Shown here: piece after piece, positions 7,399 through 15,197 of the stretch
Layout: each line of letters opens with the position of its first letter
How positions within the stretch are numbered: position 1 is the stretch's first letter
From: Mycobacterium arosiense ATCC BAA-1401 = DSM 45069
GTDB lineage: Bacteria > Actinomycetota > Actinomycetes > Mycobacteriales > Mycobacteriaceae
Assembly (NCBI RefSeq): GCF_002086125.1
Contig: NZ_MVHG01000054.1
Location: forward strand, 1 to 33,684
DNA length: 33,684 bases
Direction: 5' to 3'
Program-made: the position numbers and the translations under genes
The notes under the pieces: generated by a model
The model's input: only the letters and a program-made list of their open reading frames with translations
What the model was told of the DNA's origin: nothing
Database searches by the model: none

Positions 7399-7403
7399 TA
7401 TCG

Positions 7404-7994
7404 ATGGCCATGAGTGCAGCCGCACACACCCGTCCGGTCGCCGGGCGCGGCGCACGCGAACGCATCGAGCGCGCCGCGGCCCGGCTCTTCTACCGCAACG
7501 GCATCCACGCGACCGGGGTCGAACTCATCGCGCAAGAGGCCGGCGTCTCCAAGCGAACGCTTTACCAGCACTTCGCCAGCAAGAACGAGCTCGTCGACAC
7601 CTATTTGCGAAACATCGAGGCCCGCGGCGGCGCGCCCACCGAACGGCGCCTCGACGACGTCGACCTTCCCGCCCGCGAGCGCCTGCTGGCCATCTTCGAC
7701 CTGCGTCAATCAGACGTCGTTCGCGGCTGCCCTTTTCACAACGCCGCCGTGGAATCGGCCGGATCGCTGGCGACGACGGACGACATCGTGCGTACCCACA
7801 AGCGGACGTTCGTCGACCGTCTCATCGCGGTCGCGCGCGAGGCCGGCGCCGCCGACCCCCACCTGCTCGGTCAGCAGCTGGCCGTGCTGTTCGAGGGCGC
7901 CACCGCAATGGCGACGTCACTGAATGACACCGCGCCCGTGGTGCATGCGCGCGCCGCCGCGGCAACGCTGATCGAGGCCGCCCTGCGGCCTTGA
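7404..7994 (+). CDS. TetR-family transcriptional regulator
   Basis: About 195 residues. There are two possible starts, ATG 7404 and ATG 7410; the second fits a leaderless start from TACTAT at 7396-7401, as there is no ribosome site. The N-terminal helix-turn-helix is clear: 'AARLFYRNGIHATGVELIAQ' followed by 'EAGVSKRTLYQHFASKNELV'. The C-terminal ligand domain contains 'RGCPFHNAAVE', a motif common in TetR proteins of this subgroup. It is divergent from the thioesterase/SDR/hydrolase operon and is its likely repressor. Confidence 0.9.
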   Translation: MAMSAAAHTRPVAGRGARERIERAAARLFYRNGIHATGVELIAQEAGVSKRTLYQHFASKNELVDTYLRNIEARGGAPTERRLDDVDLPARERLLAIFDLRQSDVVRGCPFHNAAVESAGSLATTDDIVRTHKRTFVDRLIAVAREAGAADPHLLGQQLAVLFEGATAMATSLNDTAPVVHARAAAATLIEAALRP

Positions 7995-8034
7995 CGGACT
8001 CCTCGGGATGCTGCTAGACATGGCCTGCCCACAC

Positions 8035-8054
8035 TTTTGGGCGATCGCCCAAAA
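8035..8054. promoter_or_regulatory. Perfect 20-bp palindrome upstream of the P450 gene
   Basis: TTTTGGGCGATCGCCCAAAA is perfectly self-complementary. It ends 82 bp before the P450 start (8137) and 40 bp after the preceding tetR stop. A near-identical site lies at 10105-10122, upstream of the second TetR gene. Two sites flanking a convergent P450/TetR pair strongly suggest the operator of that TetR protein. Confidence 0.7.
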
Positions 8055-8136
8055 ATCGGTGGGTGGAGGATGCCGCCCCGACATCCTCGCGGTCGCTCCC
8101 GGTGCACGCCGGCAGCTGTCCGAAGTGAGGAGAGCG

Positions 8137-9339
8137 ATGACGGTCACCGACGACACCGACGTCTACTACGACCCCTACGACGTCGACATCAATGCCAATC
8201 CCTACCCGGTCTACGCGCGGCTGCGCGAAGAAGCGCCGATCTACTACAACGAGCGCTACGACTTCTGGGCGCTGTCACGGCATTCCGACGTCGAGCACGG
8301 CCTGGCCAATTGGGAGACCTTCTCCAACAGGCGAAGCGACATCCTCGAGCTCGTCCAGTCGAAATTCGACATGCCCGGCGGTGTCATGATGTTTCAGGAC
8401 CCGCCCGAACACTCGAGGCTGCGCGGCCTGATGTCGCGGGTGTTCACCCCGCGCCGGATGGCCGCGCTCGAGGACCAGATCCGCCAATACTGCGTGCGGT
8501 GCCTGGACCCGCTTGTCGGCTCCGGGGGCTTCGACATCATCGCCGAACTCGCTTCGATGATGCCGATGCGCGTGATCGGGATGTTGTTGGGAATTCCGGA
8601 GTCCGAACAGATTTCGGTGCGCGACGCCAACGACGCCAACCTGAGGACCAAGCCGGGCGCGCCGTTGAAGGTAGCCGACGCCGACTCGATCGCCGATGGT
8701 CGAATCTATGCCGACTACGTCGAATGGCGATCCAAGAACCCGTCGGACGATTTGATGACGACGCTGCTCAACGTCGAATTCGACGACGAGAACGGGGTGC
8801 ACCGCAAGCTGACCCGCAAGGAGGTGCTGCATTACACGCAGGTGGTCGCCGGGGCCGGAAACGAGACCACGGGCCGACTGATCGGCTGGCTGGCCAAGGT
8901 GCTCGCCGAGCACCCCGATCAGCGCCGCGAGGTCTACCGGGACCGGTCATTGTTGACCCGCACCGTCGATGAGACCCTGCGATTCGAACCCACCGGTCCG
9001 CACGTCGCCCGTTGGATGGCAAAGGATTTCGAGTGCTACGGCACCACGGTTCCGGCCGGCAGCGCCATGCTGTTGCTGTTCGGCGCCGCCAATCGCGATC
9101 ACCGCCGTTACACCGACCCCGACACTTACAACATCCGCCGCGCCAACATCTCGCACATCACCTTCGGCAAGGGCGTGCACTACTGTCTGGGTGCCAACCT
9201 GGCCCGCCTCGAGGGCCGCGTCGCGCTGGACGAGATCCTGAACCGGTGGCCCGAATGGGACATCGATTACGACACGGCGCAACTGGCGTCGACGTCGACC
9301 GTCCGCGGCTGGGAGCGACTGCGGGTCGTGTTGCCCTGA
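8137..9339 (+). CDS. Cytochrome P450
   Basis: 400 residues from ATG 8137 (MTVTDDTDVYYDPYDVDINA), preceded by a GAGGAG site 4 bases upstream. An open extension to 8008 has no ribosome site and covers the operator. All hallmarks are present: I-helix 'AGAGNETT' near residues 237-244 (oxygen activation), ExxR 'ETLR' at 279-282, and the haem loop FGKGVHYCLG with Cys350 as thiolate ligand. It resembles a large soluble mycobacterial P450 group with the 'NPYPVYARLREEAPIYYNERYDFWALSR' type N-terminus, but I cannot assign a CYP number. It needs ferredoxin and a reductase from elsewhere. It is convergent with a TetR gene 9 bp away, probably its regulator. Confidence 0.93.
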   Translation: MTVTDDTDVYYDPYDVDINANPYPVYARLREEAPIYYNERYDFWALSRHSDVEHGLANWETFSNRRSDILELVQSKFDMPGGVMMFQDPPEHSRLRGLMSRVFTPRRMAALEDQIRQYCVRCLDPLVGSGGFDIIAELASMMPMRVIGMLLGIPESEQISVRDANDANLRTKPGAPLKVADADSIADGRIYADYVEWRSKNPSDDLMTTLLNVEFDDENGVHRKLTRKEVLHYTQVVAGAGNETTGRLIGWLAKVLAEHPDQRREVYRDRSLLTRTVDETLRFEPTGPHVARWMAKDFECYGTTVPAGSAMLLLFGAANRDHRRYTDPDTYNIRRANISHITFGKGVHYCLGANLARLEGRVALDEILNRWPEWDIDYDTAQLASTSTVRGWERLRVVLP

Positions 9340-9348
9340 TCGGTCGCG

Positions 9349-9954
9349 TCAGCCGCCGCGGCGTCTCTTAGGCGTGGGCATCTCGAACCGGTCCAGGAAG
9401 CGGTTGACCAACGCGATGGCCTCGTCGTGGCCGCCGTGGGAGCCGAGCCCCTGCTCGAGGATCAGCGTGCGCCCGATGGAGGCGATGACCACCGCCAGGC
9501 CCGCCGGCGGGAATTCGTCCGTATCGAGCTCGTGCTCACGCACGATGAAGTTCAGCGCGGTGATCTGCTGTTCCCGCCAGCGTTCCGACCATGCCGAAAT
9601 TTCGGCCCGAATTTCCTTGCGATGGTTGGCAAGTCCCATGAACTCCAGCAGCAGTCGGGTGTCCTTGGGTTCGATGAGCGCTTCCCAGAAGGCGTGCAGC
9701 GGGCGGTCGGAGGACAGCGCCTTGTGCTGGCGCTCCAGGTAGATCGCGGCGCCGCGGCGAAAGACGGCCAGATACAGCTCGTCCATGGTGGGGAAGTAGT
9801 AGTGCACCAGGGCCGGTTTGACGCCGGCCTTCGCCGCCACCCGCCGTGACGTGGCCGCGGCGTAGCCCTCCTCGAGCATGATCTGACTCGTGGCGGCCAC
9901 CAGCATGTCGCGAGTGGTCGAGTCACGCGCCTTGGGTCGGCGAATTGCGGTCAC
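9349..9954 (-). CDS. TetR-family regulator, likely regulator of the P450
   Basis: 201 residues from GTG 9954. The DNA-binding domain reads 'AATSQIMLEEGYAAATSRRV' then 'AAKAGVKPALVHYYFPTMDE', the standard TetR helix-turn-helix. The C-terminal domain ('LLLEFMGLANHRKEIRAEI') resembles TetR proteins that control steroid or lipid degradation genes. A basic tail, KRRR, ends the protein. The gene is tail to tail with the P450, and the same palindrome occurs upstream of both, so it probably controls the P450 and itself. Its start overlaps the stop of a possible 42-codon upstream ORF. Confidence 0.9.
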   Translation of the reverse strand: MTAIRRPKARDSTTRDMLVAATSQIMLEEGYAAATSRRVAAKAGVKPALVHYYFPTMDELYLAVFRRGAAIYLERQHKALSSDRPLHAFWEALIEPKDTRLLLEFMGLANHRKEIRAEISAWSERWREQQITALNFIVREHELDTDEFPPAGLAVVIASIGRTLILEQGLGSHGGHDEAIALVNRFLDRFEMPTPKRRRGG

Positions 9955-10079
9955 TGTGTGGTCATAGTGCGGAACCGGCGGGTGAGCAGTTCCTGGTGGC
10001 TGGGGTGAAAAGTGTTCTGCGATTTCATCGTCTTGTCGACCACCAGTTTCTGGTGCGCTTCGCCATGGGCCCGTCTCAT
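9951..10079 (-). CDS. Candidate 42-aa ORF coupled to tetR
   Basis: ATG 10079 (MRRAHGEAHQKLVVDKTMKS) runs 42 codons to TGA 9953-9951, which overlaps the GTG start of the TetR gene as GTGA. The product is basic and polar with no membrane segment. The ribosome site is poor: GGGA directly abuts the ATG. The ORF begins 26 bp downstream of the palindrome at 10105-10122. It could be a true small protein, a leader that couples translation to tetR, or chance. I do not recognise a family. Confidence 0.35.
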   Translation of the reverse strand: MRRAHGEAHQKLVVDKTMKSQNTFHPSHQELLTRRFRTMTTQ

Positions 10080-10104
10080 TCCCGACAAACTGTCAGCCAG
10101 CTGG

Positions 10105-10122
10105 TTTGAGCGATCGCCCAAA
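10105..10122. promoter_or_regulatory. Second copy of the GCGATCGC palindrome, upstream of tetR
   Basis: TTTGAGCGATCGCCCAAA is an 18-bp palindrome with a single mismatched pair, matching the core of the perfect site at 8035-8054. It is about 150 bp upstream of the TetR start (9954) and about 180 bp upstream of the divergent flavin-binding protein gene at 10306, so it may affect both. Confidence 0.65.
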
Positions 10123-10266
10123 CTTTAATAGCTGACATGCTTGCACCTGAGGTCGCGGTGGTCAAGGTTCAATGCCCGTGCTGCCTACGATGTCGGGTTC
10201 GACACCTGACCGTCAAACACGCAGAGCGATTGGGAACTTCACGATCGGGGAATGGTTGGGGCATCC

Positions 10267-10294
10267 ATCCATAGACAGACATCCATAGACAGAC
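10267..10294 (+). repeat. 14-bp tandem duplication in a leader region
   Basis: ATCCATAGACAGAC is present twice in direct tandem. It ends just before the AAGGA ribosome site of the flavin-binding protein gene at 10306. It may be neutral slippage, or may alter the 5' untranslated region. Confidence 0.85.
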
Positions 10295-10305
10295 AAGGAA
10301 CCCGC

Positions 10306-10695
10306 GTGGCCACCAGCTTCAAGGACGTCATCCAATCCAAGTACCTGCTATTGACGACATTCACCAAGGACGGGCGCCCGAAGCCGACGCCGATCTGGGG
10401 CGTGCCCGACGGCGACGACACATTGCTGGTGATCACCGACGACGGGTCGTGGAAAACCAAACGAATCAACAACACTCCCAGGGTGACGATCGCCAAGAGC
10501 GCGGCGCTGGGCAAGCCCAAGAGCGACGAGGTCGAAGCCGTCGCCCGGGTGTTACCGAAATCCGAGACGCGACGGGTCTACAACGCGGTCCTCAAGCGGT
10601 ACTGGTATCACGCGTGGTGGTTCTATGCGCACACGATCGTCCGGGGCGGCATCGACAAGGTGCACGTCGGTCTGGAGATCAAGCCCGCCGCCTGA
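10306..10695 (+). CDS. PPOX-class F420/FMN-dependent protein
   Basis: 129 residues from GTG 10306 (VATSFKDVIQSKYLLLTTF), with AAGGA 7 bases upstream. An open extension to 10252 lacks a ribosome site. The sequence 'YLLLTTFTKDGRPKPTPIWGVPDGDDTLLVITDDGSWKTKRINNTPRVTI' in outline is the split beta-barrel of the pyridoxamine-phosphate-oxidase-like FDOR group, common in mycobacteria. Many members use the deazaflavin F420. The substrate is not readable. The motif 'SWKTKRINNTPRV' is typical of the cofactor phosphate site. Confidence 0.85.
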   Translation: MATSFKDVIQSKYLLLTTFTKDGRPKPTPIWGVPDGDDTLLVITDDGSWKTKRINNTPRVTIAKSAALGKPKSDEVEAVARVLPKSETRRVYNAVLKRYWYHAWWFYAHTIVRGGIDKVHVGLEIKPAA

Positions 10696-10701
10696 CATCG
10701 G

Positions 10702-11688
10702 CTAGCCGCACTCGGTGCGCATGGCCTTGAAGGTATCCGCCACGGTCTCCTGCGGATCCCGGTAGGTAGTGCCGAGCTCTCGTTCGCTCGGGGAATCGTC
10801 GGAGGCCGGCATTTGCGTGTAGTACTGGATCCCCGCCCAGGTGATCGGGGTATCGAAGGGCAGGAACCGGTTCGCGCGATCGAGCATCGCCCCCGCGACG
10901 CGCAGCGCCGTGTCCGGGATGGGGACTGCGACCATCGGCGTGCCGGCGACCTCGCCGAGCACATTGGCCAGCGCCGCCGCGGGCACTCGATGCCCGTCGG
11001 CGGTGTAGCGGCGGGGTCCGCGCCCGGGTTCGAGCAGGGCCGCGTGCAGCGCGGCCAGGTCCCGGACGTCGACGATCAGCCACGCCGCGCTGCGCCCCGG
11101 GATCGCGTGCATCTGCACGGCGGATCGCACACCCTCGCCGGCCTCGCCGAACTGGTCGCCGACCGGTGGGCCGAGCACCATGCCCGGATAGGTGATGTTG
11201 ACCGGCGCACCCGCATCCTGCAGGCCTCGGGCGTAGATCTCAACCTGCGCCTTGGAGGTTCCGTATCCATCCGCGCCGCCTACCACCGGCAGGTCCGCCG
11301 TGAGCGTCTCCAGGTCTGGGTGGAACAGCGCGGTGAAGCTGGACACGTGGACGATGGGATCCAGGCCCAGCTCGACCGACTGCCCCAGGACGTTCTGCGC
11401 GCCTTGCATATTGGTGCCCAGCATCTCGGCCGTCTGGCGCGGATCGGTGGCCACCAGCGCGGCGCTGTGCACGACGGCGTCGCAGCCCTGCAACGCTTCC
11501 CGCACGGCTACGCGGTCGGTGATGTCGGCGACGGCGAAATCCGAGACGTCCACACCCAGCTTGGCAACGGTGGTCTGCAGCTTGTCGGGATTTCGGACCA
11601 GAAACCTGACGGAGTGCCCCGCATCGGCGATGGCCTTGGCGGTCCACCCGCCGACGAATCCGGTACCGCCGGTGATCAGAACCCGCAT
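10702..11688 (-). CDS. NAD-dependent epimerase/dehydratase (Rv3725-like)
   Basis: 328 residues from ATG 11688 (MRVLITGGTGFVGGWTAKAI). The Rossmann motif TGGTGFVG is at residues 7-14, and the catalytic Ser/Tyr/Lys are visible in 'HVSSFTAL' and 'GYGTSKAQVE'. This is an extended SDR of the 3-beta-hydroxysteroid dehydrogenase/dihydroflavonol reductase type; reaction and substrate are unknown. Position next to a cutinase and near lucA/aspC matches Rv3725 in M. tuberculosis as I remember it. A TTG at 11712 is an alternative start. Confidence 0.85.
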   Translation of the reverse strand: MRVLITGGTGFVGGWTAKAIADAGHSVRFLVRNPDKLQTTVAKLGVDVSDFAVADITDRVAVREALQGCDAVVHSAALVATDPRQTAEMLGTNMQGAQNVLGQSVELGLDPIVHVSSFTALFHPDLETLTADLPVVGGADGYGTSKAQVEIYARGLQDAGAPVNITYPGMVLGPPVGDQFGEAGEGVRSAVQMHAIPGRSAAWLIVDVRDLAALHAALLEPGRGPRRYTADGHRVPAAALANVLGEVAGTPMVAVPIPDTALRVAGAMLDRANRFLPFDTPITWAGIQYYTQMPASDDSPSERELGTTYRDPQETVADTFKAMRTECG

Positions 11689-11714
11689 GGCCTCATTGTG
11701 CAAGACCGCCAAAC

Positions 11715-12437
11715 CTACAGGTGGCTCGCGGCGAAGTCGGCCGCTTGGCTCGTCATGCCGTTGACCGGATAAGACGTGTGCGCGACGAAGTCATCGCCTT
11801 CGCCCTTGCCGCAGACCGGATCACCCTGCGCGCACAACTCGAGGGTCTTGGGCTGATACAGCGGCCCGATGGTCAGCGGCGGTGCGTTGTACTTCTGCAG
11901 GAACTGACCCGACGGCGTTCCGAACAGCGTCACCGCGGCGACATGAGCGGCAACCTCGGGCGGCATCGGCGGGGGCACCGCGGATGCGGGGACACCTGGG
12001 GGCACGGCGGCCGAGGTGGTGTATCCCGCGACGGCGGCCCCCTGCGAGTAGCCGCCGAGCACCTCTTTGGTGCTGGGGCAGTTCGCGGCCATCGACTCGA
12101 TGTGCGAACTGGCGTCGCGGATACCGTCGATGACGGTCATCGGAAAGTCTGGGCTCGAAAAGTCCGTGCTGGCAGGGTAATTCACCGGATACACGGTCAG
12201 CGACCTGCCGCCGATCTGGGACCGCAACTCGTCGACGAAGGGCTGGCCGATTCCGCCGACGCCGGGCGCCTCCCCGGATCCTCGGGCGAAAACGACCTCG
12301 ACGTCCGGACACGGCCCCGCCGCGGCGGACGGCACCGGCAGGCTCGCTACCAGCGATCCGCACACCGCCGCCGCGCAGAGCAGGCCAATCGACAGTCGGC
12401 GCGCCATCATGGCGGCCGACACCTTGCGCAGGCTCAT
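11715..12437 (-). CDS. Secreted cutinase-family serine esterase (cut5-like position)
   Basis: 240 residues. The N-terminus is a signal peptide (hydrophobic 'LSIGLLCAAAVCGSLVASL', cleavage near SAAAGPCP). In-frame Met10 or Met11 could be the true start. The alpha/beta-hydrolase triad is complete: Ser131 in GGYSQGAAVAG, Asp206 in 'CAQGDPVCG', His220 in 'VAHTSYPVNG', with the two cutinase disulfide pairs apparently present. Such mycobacterial Culp enzymes cleave lipid or phospholipid esters outside the cell. Synteny points to M. tuberculosis cut5, which I recall is split into Rv3724A/B there; here it is intact. Its ATG shares a base with the stop of the csbD-like gene (TAATG). Confidence 0.88.
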   Translation of the reverse strand: MSLRKVSAAMMARRLSIGLLCAAAVCGSLVASLPVPSAAAGPCPDVEVVFARGSGEAPGVGGIGQPFVDELRSQIGGRSLTVYPVNYPASTDFSSPDFPMTVIDGIRDASSHIESMAANCPSTKEVLGGYSQGAAVAGYTTSAAVPPGVPASAVPPPMPPEVAAHVAAVTLFGTPSGQFLQKYNAPPLTIGPLYQPKTLELCAQGDPVCGKGEGDDFVAHTSYPVNGMTSQAADFAASHL

Positions 12438-12610
12438 TACTTCTTGAAGGCGTCCTTCACCTTTTCGCCGGCGTCCTTCATGCTGGACTTCGCCTGGTCC
12501 GCCCTGCCCTCGTTTTTGGTGTCGTGGTCCCCGGTCGCCTTGCCGACGGCCTCCTTGGCCCGGCCGCCCAGGTCCTCGATCTTGTTCTTCAGCTTGTCCT
12601 CGTTGCTCAT
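12437..12610 (-). CDS. CsbD-family small stress protein
   Basis: 57 residues from ATG 12610 (MSNEDKLKNKIEDLGGRAKE). The composition is highly charged, Lys/Ala/Gly-rich, with the CsbD pattern 'KIEDLGGRAKEAVGKATGD' and a repeat-like second half 'DAGEKVKDAFKK'. CsbD-like proteins are abundant, often sigma-B-controlled, small soluble stress proteins of unknown mechanism. TAATG overlap with the following cutinase gene suggests one transcript, an unusual partnership. Confidence 0.85.
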   Translation of the reverse strand: MSNEDKLKNKIEDLGGRAKEAVGKATGDHDTKNEGRADQAKSSMKDAGEKVKDAFKK

Positions 12611-12671
12611 GCCGCTGTGTCTACCCCGCAATGGCAGCTATCGAAACCCGCACTCCTGTCATCATGGACCC

Positions 12672-12830
12672 GTGAGCACCGCAATCGTGGTGGCGGTAGT
12701 GGCGGGGCTGATGCTGCTCGGCATCGGCATGGTGATCAATCAACTGCTGCGCCTGAGGCGCTATTTGAGGGAATCGCCCACCGATCAACCCCCCGGTACC
12801 AAACCCGACCCCCCGGAGCGCTCGGGCTGA
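12672..12830 (+). CDS. Small single-pass membrane protein, 52 aa
   Basis: GTG 12672 opens VSTAIVVAVVAGLMLLGIGM, a hydrophobic N-terminal helix, followed by a basic patch (LLRLRRYLR) and a Pro-rich hydrophilic tail (PTDQPPGTKPDPPERSG). The topology would be N-out, C-in by the positive-inside rule. It is divergent from the csbD-like gene. I do not recognise a named family. Codon use and composition are typical of a real small mycobacterial membrane protein. Confidence 0.6.
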   Translation: MSTAIVVAVVAGLMLLGIGMVINQLLRLRRYLRESPTDQPPGTKPDPPERSG

Positions 12831-12871
12831 CAGCTTCATCCTCGTGACCGCGCGAGGCGCGGCTGACCGGG

Positions 12872-13930
12872 TCAGCCGATATAGGCGTTGCCGCGCGGCA
12901 GTGTGAGCGGAAGGTCGGCGTACGTGGCGATTCCGGGGGCCGCGGCGACGACGGCGGCGATGCCGTTGATGGCCGGCACCGCCGTCATGATGTGGCCAAG
13001 GTCCATGAATTCCTCGAGCGTCGTGGCTTCGAAGTACGGCGGCGGCAGGAAGCCGACCTTGGTGGTGACCGTGGGCTGCCCGTCGATCTGGATGACCCAG
13101 CCGTCCTGCTCGATCTTCCAGTCGGGCTCCAGCGTCTGTCCCTTTCTCCACCGGACGTTGAGGTCGATGAGTGTCTTGCCGCCGACGATGCCCTGCCAGC
13201 TGATGTAGGTGCCCGCGACGTGTCCGGCCGGGATGGTCCAGGACGCCATGACGAGATCGTCGGTGGTCTGGGCGAACTCGGCGACGCAGCGCACCTCGTC
13301 GAGCTCGACTCCCAGCGCGTCGCCCACCAGCCGGACGGCCTCGCCGAAAATGGCCGTCCCCTTCGCCGCCATCGACGGCAGGTCGGGGTGGTCGATCGGC
13401 TGGCCGAAGCCGACGGGCTTCTCGGTCTCCGGCGAGTCATAGAAGGTGGTGTCGGCCGCCTCATTGACGGTGACCTTGTCGATCCGGTTGCAGACCATGG
13501 CCGACACGATGGCCAACAGCTCGGCGAAACCGGGGCTGACGCCGGACCCGAAGATGGTGGAATTGCCCTTCTCGCAGGCCTCCAAGATGCGGTCGCGACC
13601 GTCGCCGAGGTTGCGGCCGGTGATGAACGAGGCCGTGGTCACCACGTTGACGCCCGCGGACAGAATGCGGACCAGTTCGTCGACGTTGATCCACATCGGG
13701 TTGTAGACCACGCAGTCCGGCTTCAGCGCAAGCAGCTCATCGATGTCGTTGGTGGCCGCGATGCCGAGCGGCTCGATCCCGACCAGCTCGCCGACGTCGC
13801 GGCCGGCCTTCTCCGGTGACCAGGCGTAGCAGCCCACCAACTCCAGCGTGGGGTTGGTGACGATCGATTTCAGCGAGCTCTTGCCGACGTTTCCGGTGTT
13901 CCACTGAACCACTCGATAGGTGTTTGGCAC
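12872..13930 (-). CDS. DapB-like NAD(P)H-dependent amine/ketone dehydrogenase
   Basis: 352 residues from GTG 13930 (VPNTYRVVQWNTGNVGKSSL). The N-terminal Rossmann fold has the WNTGNVG motif where a classical fold has GxGxxG. 'GCYAWSPEKAGRDVGEL' follows strand 2, and 'VYNPMWINVDELVRILSAGV' follows later. This is the group often annotated as dihydrodipicolinate reductase-like or as an amine dehydrogenase, with many paralogues in mycobacteria. It is not the lysine-pathway DapB itself. The open frame upstream of 13930 covers the tail of a damaged gene and is not supported. Confidence 0.85.
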   Translation of the reverse strand: MPNTYRVVQWNTGNVGKSSLKSIVTNPTLELVGCYAWSPEKAGRDVGELVGIEPLGIAATNDIDELLALKPDCVVYNPMWINVDELVRILSAGVNVVTTASFITGRNLGDGRDRILEACEKGNSTIFGSGVSPGFAELLAIVSAMVCNRIDKVTVNEAADTTFYDSPETEKPVGFGQPIDHPDLPSMAAKGTAIFGEAVRLVGDALGVELDEVRCVAEFAQTTDDLVMASWTIPAGHVAGTYISWQGIVGGKTLIDLNVRWRKGQTLEPDWKIEQDGWVIQIDGQPTVTTKVGFLPPPYFEATTLEEFMDLGHIMTAVPAINGIAAVVAAAPGIATYADLPLTLPRGNAYIG

Positions 13931-13968
13931 TCGCTCAGCATAGGGAATGACCGGGGCTGTTAGTAGGC

Positions 13969-14909
13969 CTAATAGGAAGATTCTGAGGCCAATATCTCGG
14001 CGAGGACGGCGTCCCGCGGCGGCGAATCGAGCCGCGACCGAGCCCAGCGCCGCGCCCGCTCCCGGATTTCGGGGGATTCCGTCGTTTCCGCGCCCACCAG
14101 GACGGACGTCGCCGACCAGTCGTGGCCCCACGCCGCCGACTTCGCCAGGGGGTGCCTCGGGCCGTCCGCCAACGGCAGGGCTGCGCGGCCGGTGGCCTCC
14201 AGGGCGCCGTGGCCCTCGATGGCCCCGCAACTCAGCCGCACCGCGATGCCGGTCGCCGGATCCGGCCCGATGACGGCCGCCTGCACGACGGCGACGACCG
14301 TCGAGTCGCGGGCCTCGATGCTCCGCTCCACGGTGTTTTCGCCGGCATCGAAGACCGCGGGCGGAACCCCGCTCCAGGCGATGGAGGTGACACCGCGGGC
14401 TACCGCGTCCGCGCCGCGCGGACCTGTGCCCGCGCCGGCGGCCAGCGCGTAGTCATCGCGGCGATCGCTCGGCAATGTCAGAATGAGGCTTGAATCGCCA
14501 AGCGCCGCAGTAAGTTCGGACCAGCCCTCGCCACCCACGCCGATTTCTTCGGCGAGTCCGGCGCCCGTGGCGTGCGGCGCAAGCAGCTGTGTCACATCCG
14601 AATCCAGCGTGTCGTCGGGGAAGAAGCTCTGCGCGCCGGCCGTCAGCAGCACGACCTCGGGGTGTTGCGGCGCGACCAAACTCAGTCCCAGCTCAGAACT
14701 GAACTCGTGGAAGCGGTGTCGGGCCCACGTGGAAAGGGCTGATTCAGATCCTCGATGAGGTCCCGATTGAGGACCGCGGCGCTCCCGAAGCGAGGCTCCG
14801 TCAGGCCGCGGCGCGTGTCACGCGACAGTGGGTACCGGAGTCGCTGCGCCAGATCGGATTTCGCCATGTAGTGGGCCAAGGGAGCGAGGCGTTCTATGTC
14901 GACCGCCAT
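13969..14909 (-). pseudogene. Frameshifted hypothetical gene (two overlapping fragments)
   Basis: ATG 14909 starts MAVDIERLAPLAHYMAKSDL and reads well to about 'RFGSAAVLNRDLIEDL', then hits TGA at 14682. A second frame is open across the same point, reading 'STWARHRFHEFSSELG' and then 'LVAPQHPEVVLLTAGAQSFF', and continues to 13969. Both halves look coding and together give about 310 residues. A single frameshift near 14720-14750 is the simplest reading. The product has 'IEARDSTVVAVVQAAVIG' and 'SAAWGHDWSATSVLVG' segments that I cannot assign to a family. A sequencing error is possible. Confidence 0.5.
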
Positions 14910-15197
14910 GATTTTCCGAGCGAATGAAATTGAGAGCGAGGGGGCTGACTCAGCGGAAACGAGCGGTCGTCCAACTCGGCCTCGGCGACGAGCGGCTGAG
15001 GCATCGGATCACGCCAAAGTCGTTAATATGCAGTGTGTAGCCCCCGGTCGACAACGACCTACGGGTGTTCTCGGCGCATGGCTAAGAAGTGCCCAATCTT
15101 CATGGATCAGATGATATCCATGAAATTTCTAGGTCGCGTCGACAGCAGGCAGGGAGGAGCTAGAGAGCTGACTCGGCGCCGTTGACATCGACTGTTA
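14910..15197. other. Gene-free stretch with a small inverted repeat
   Basis: About 290 bases in which I see no credible gene. TCATGGAT (15100-15107) and ATCCATGA (15116-15123) form an 8-bp inverted repeat with an 8-base gap, possibly a regulator site or weak terminator. A few AT-rich blocks could be promoters, but none is convincing. Confidence 0.35.

Noticed and set aside
10137..10274. 45-codon frame with clustered Cys (CPCCLRC)
   Set aside because: The Cys cluster looked zinc-binding, but the frame runs into the tandem repeat and leader of the flavin-binding protein gene, and has no ribosome site.
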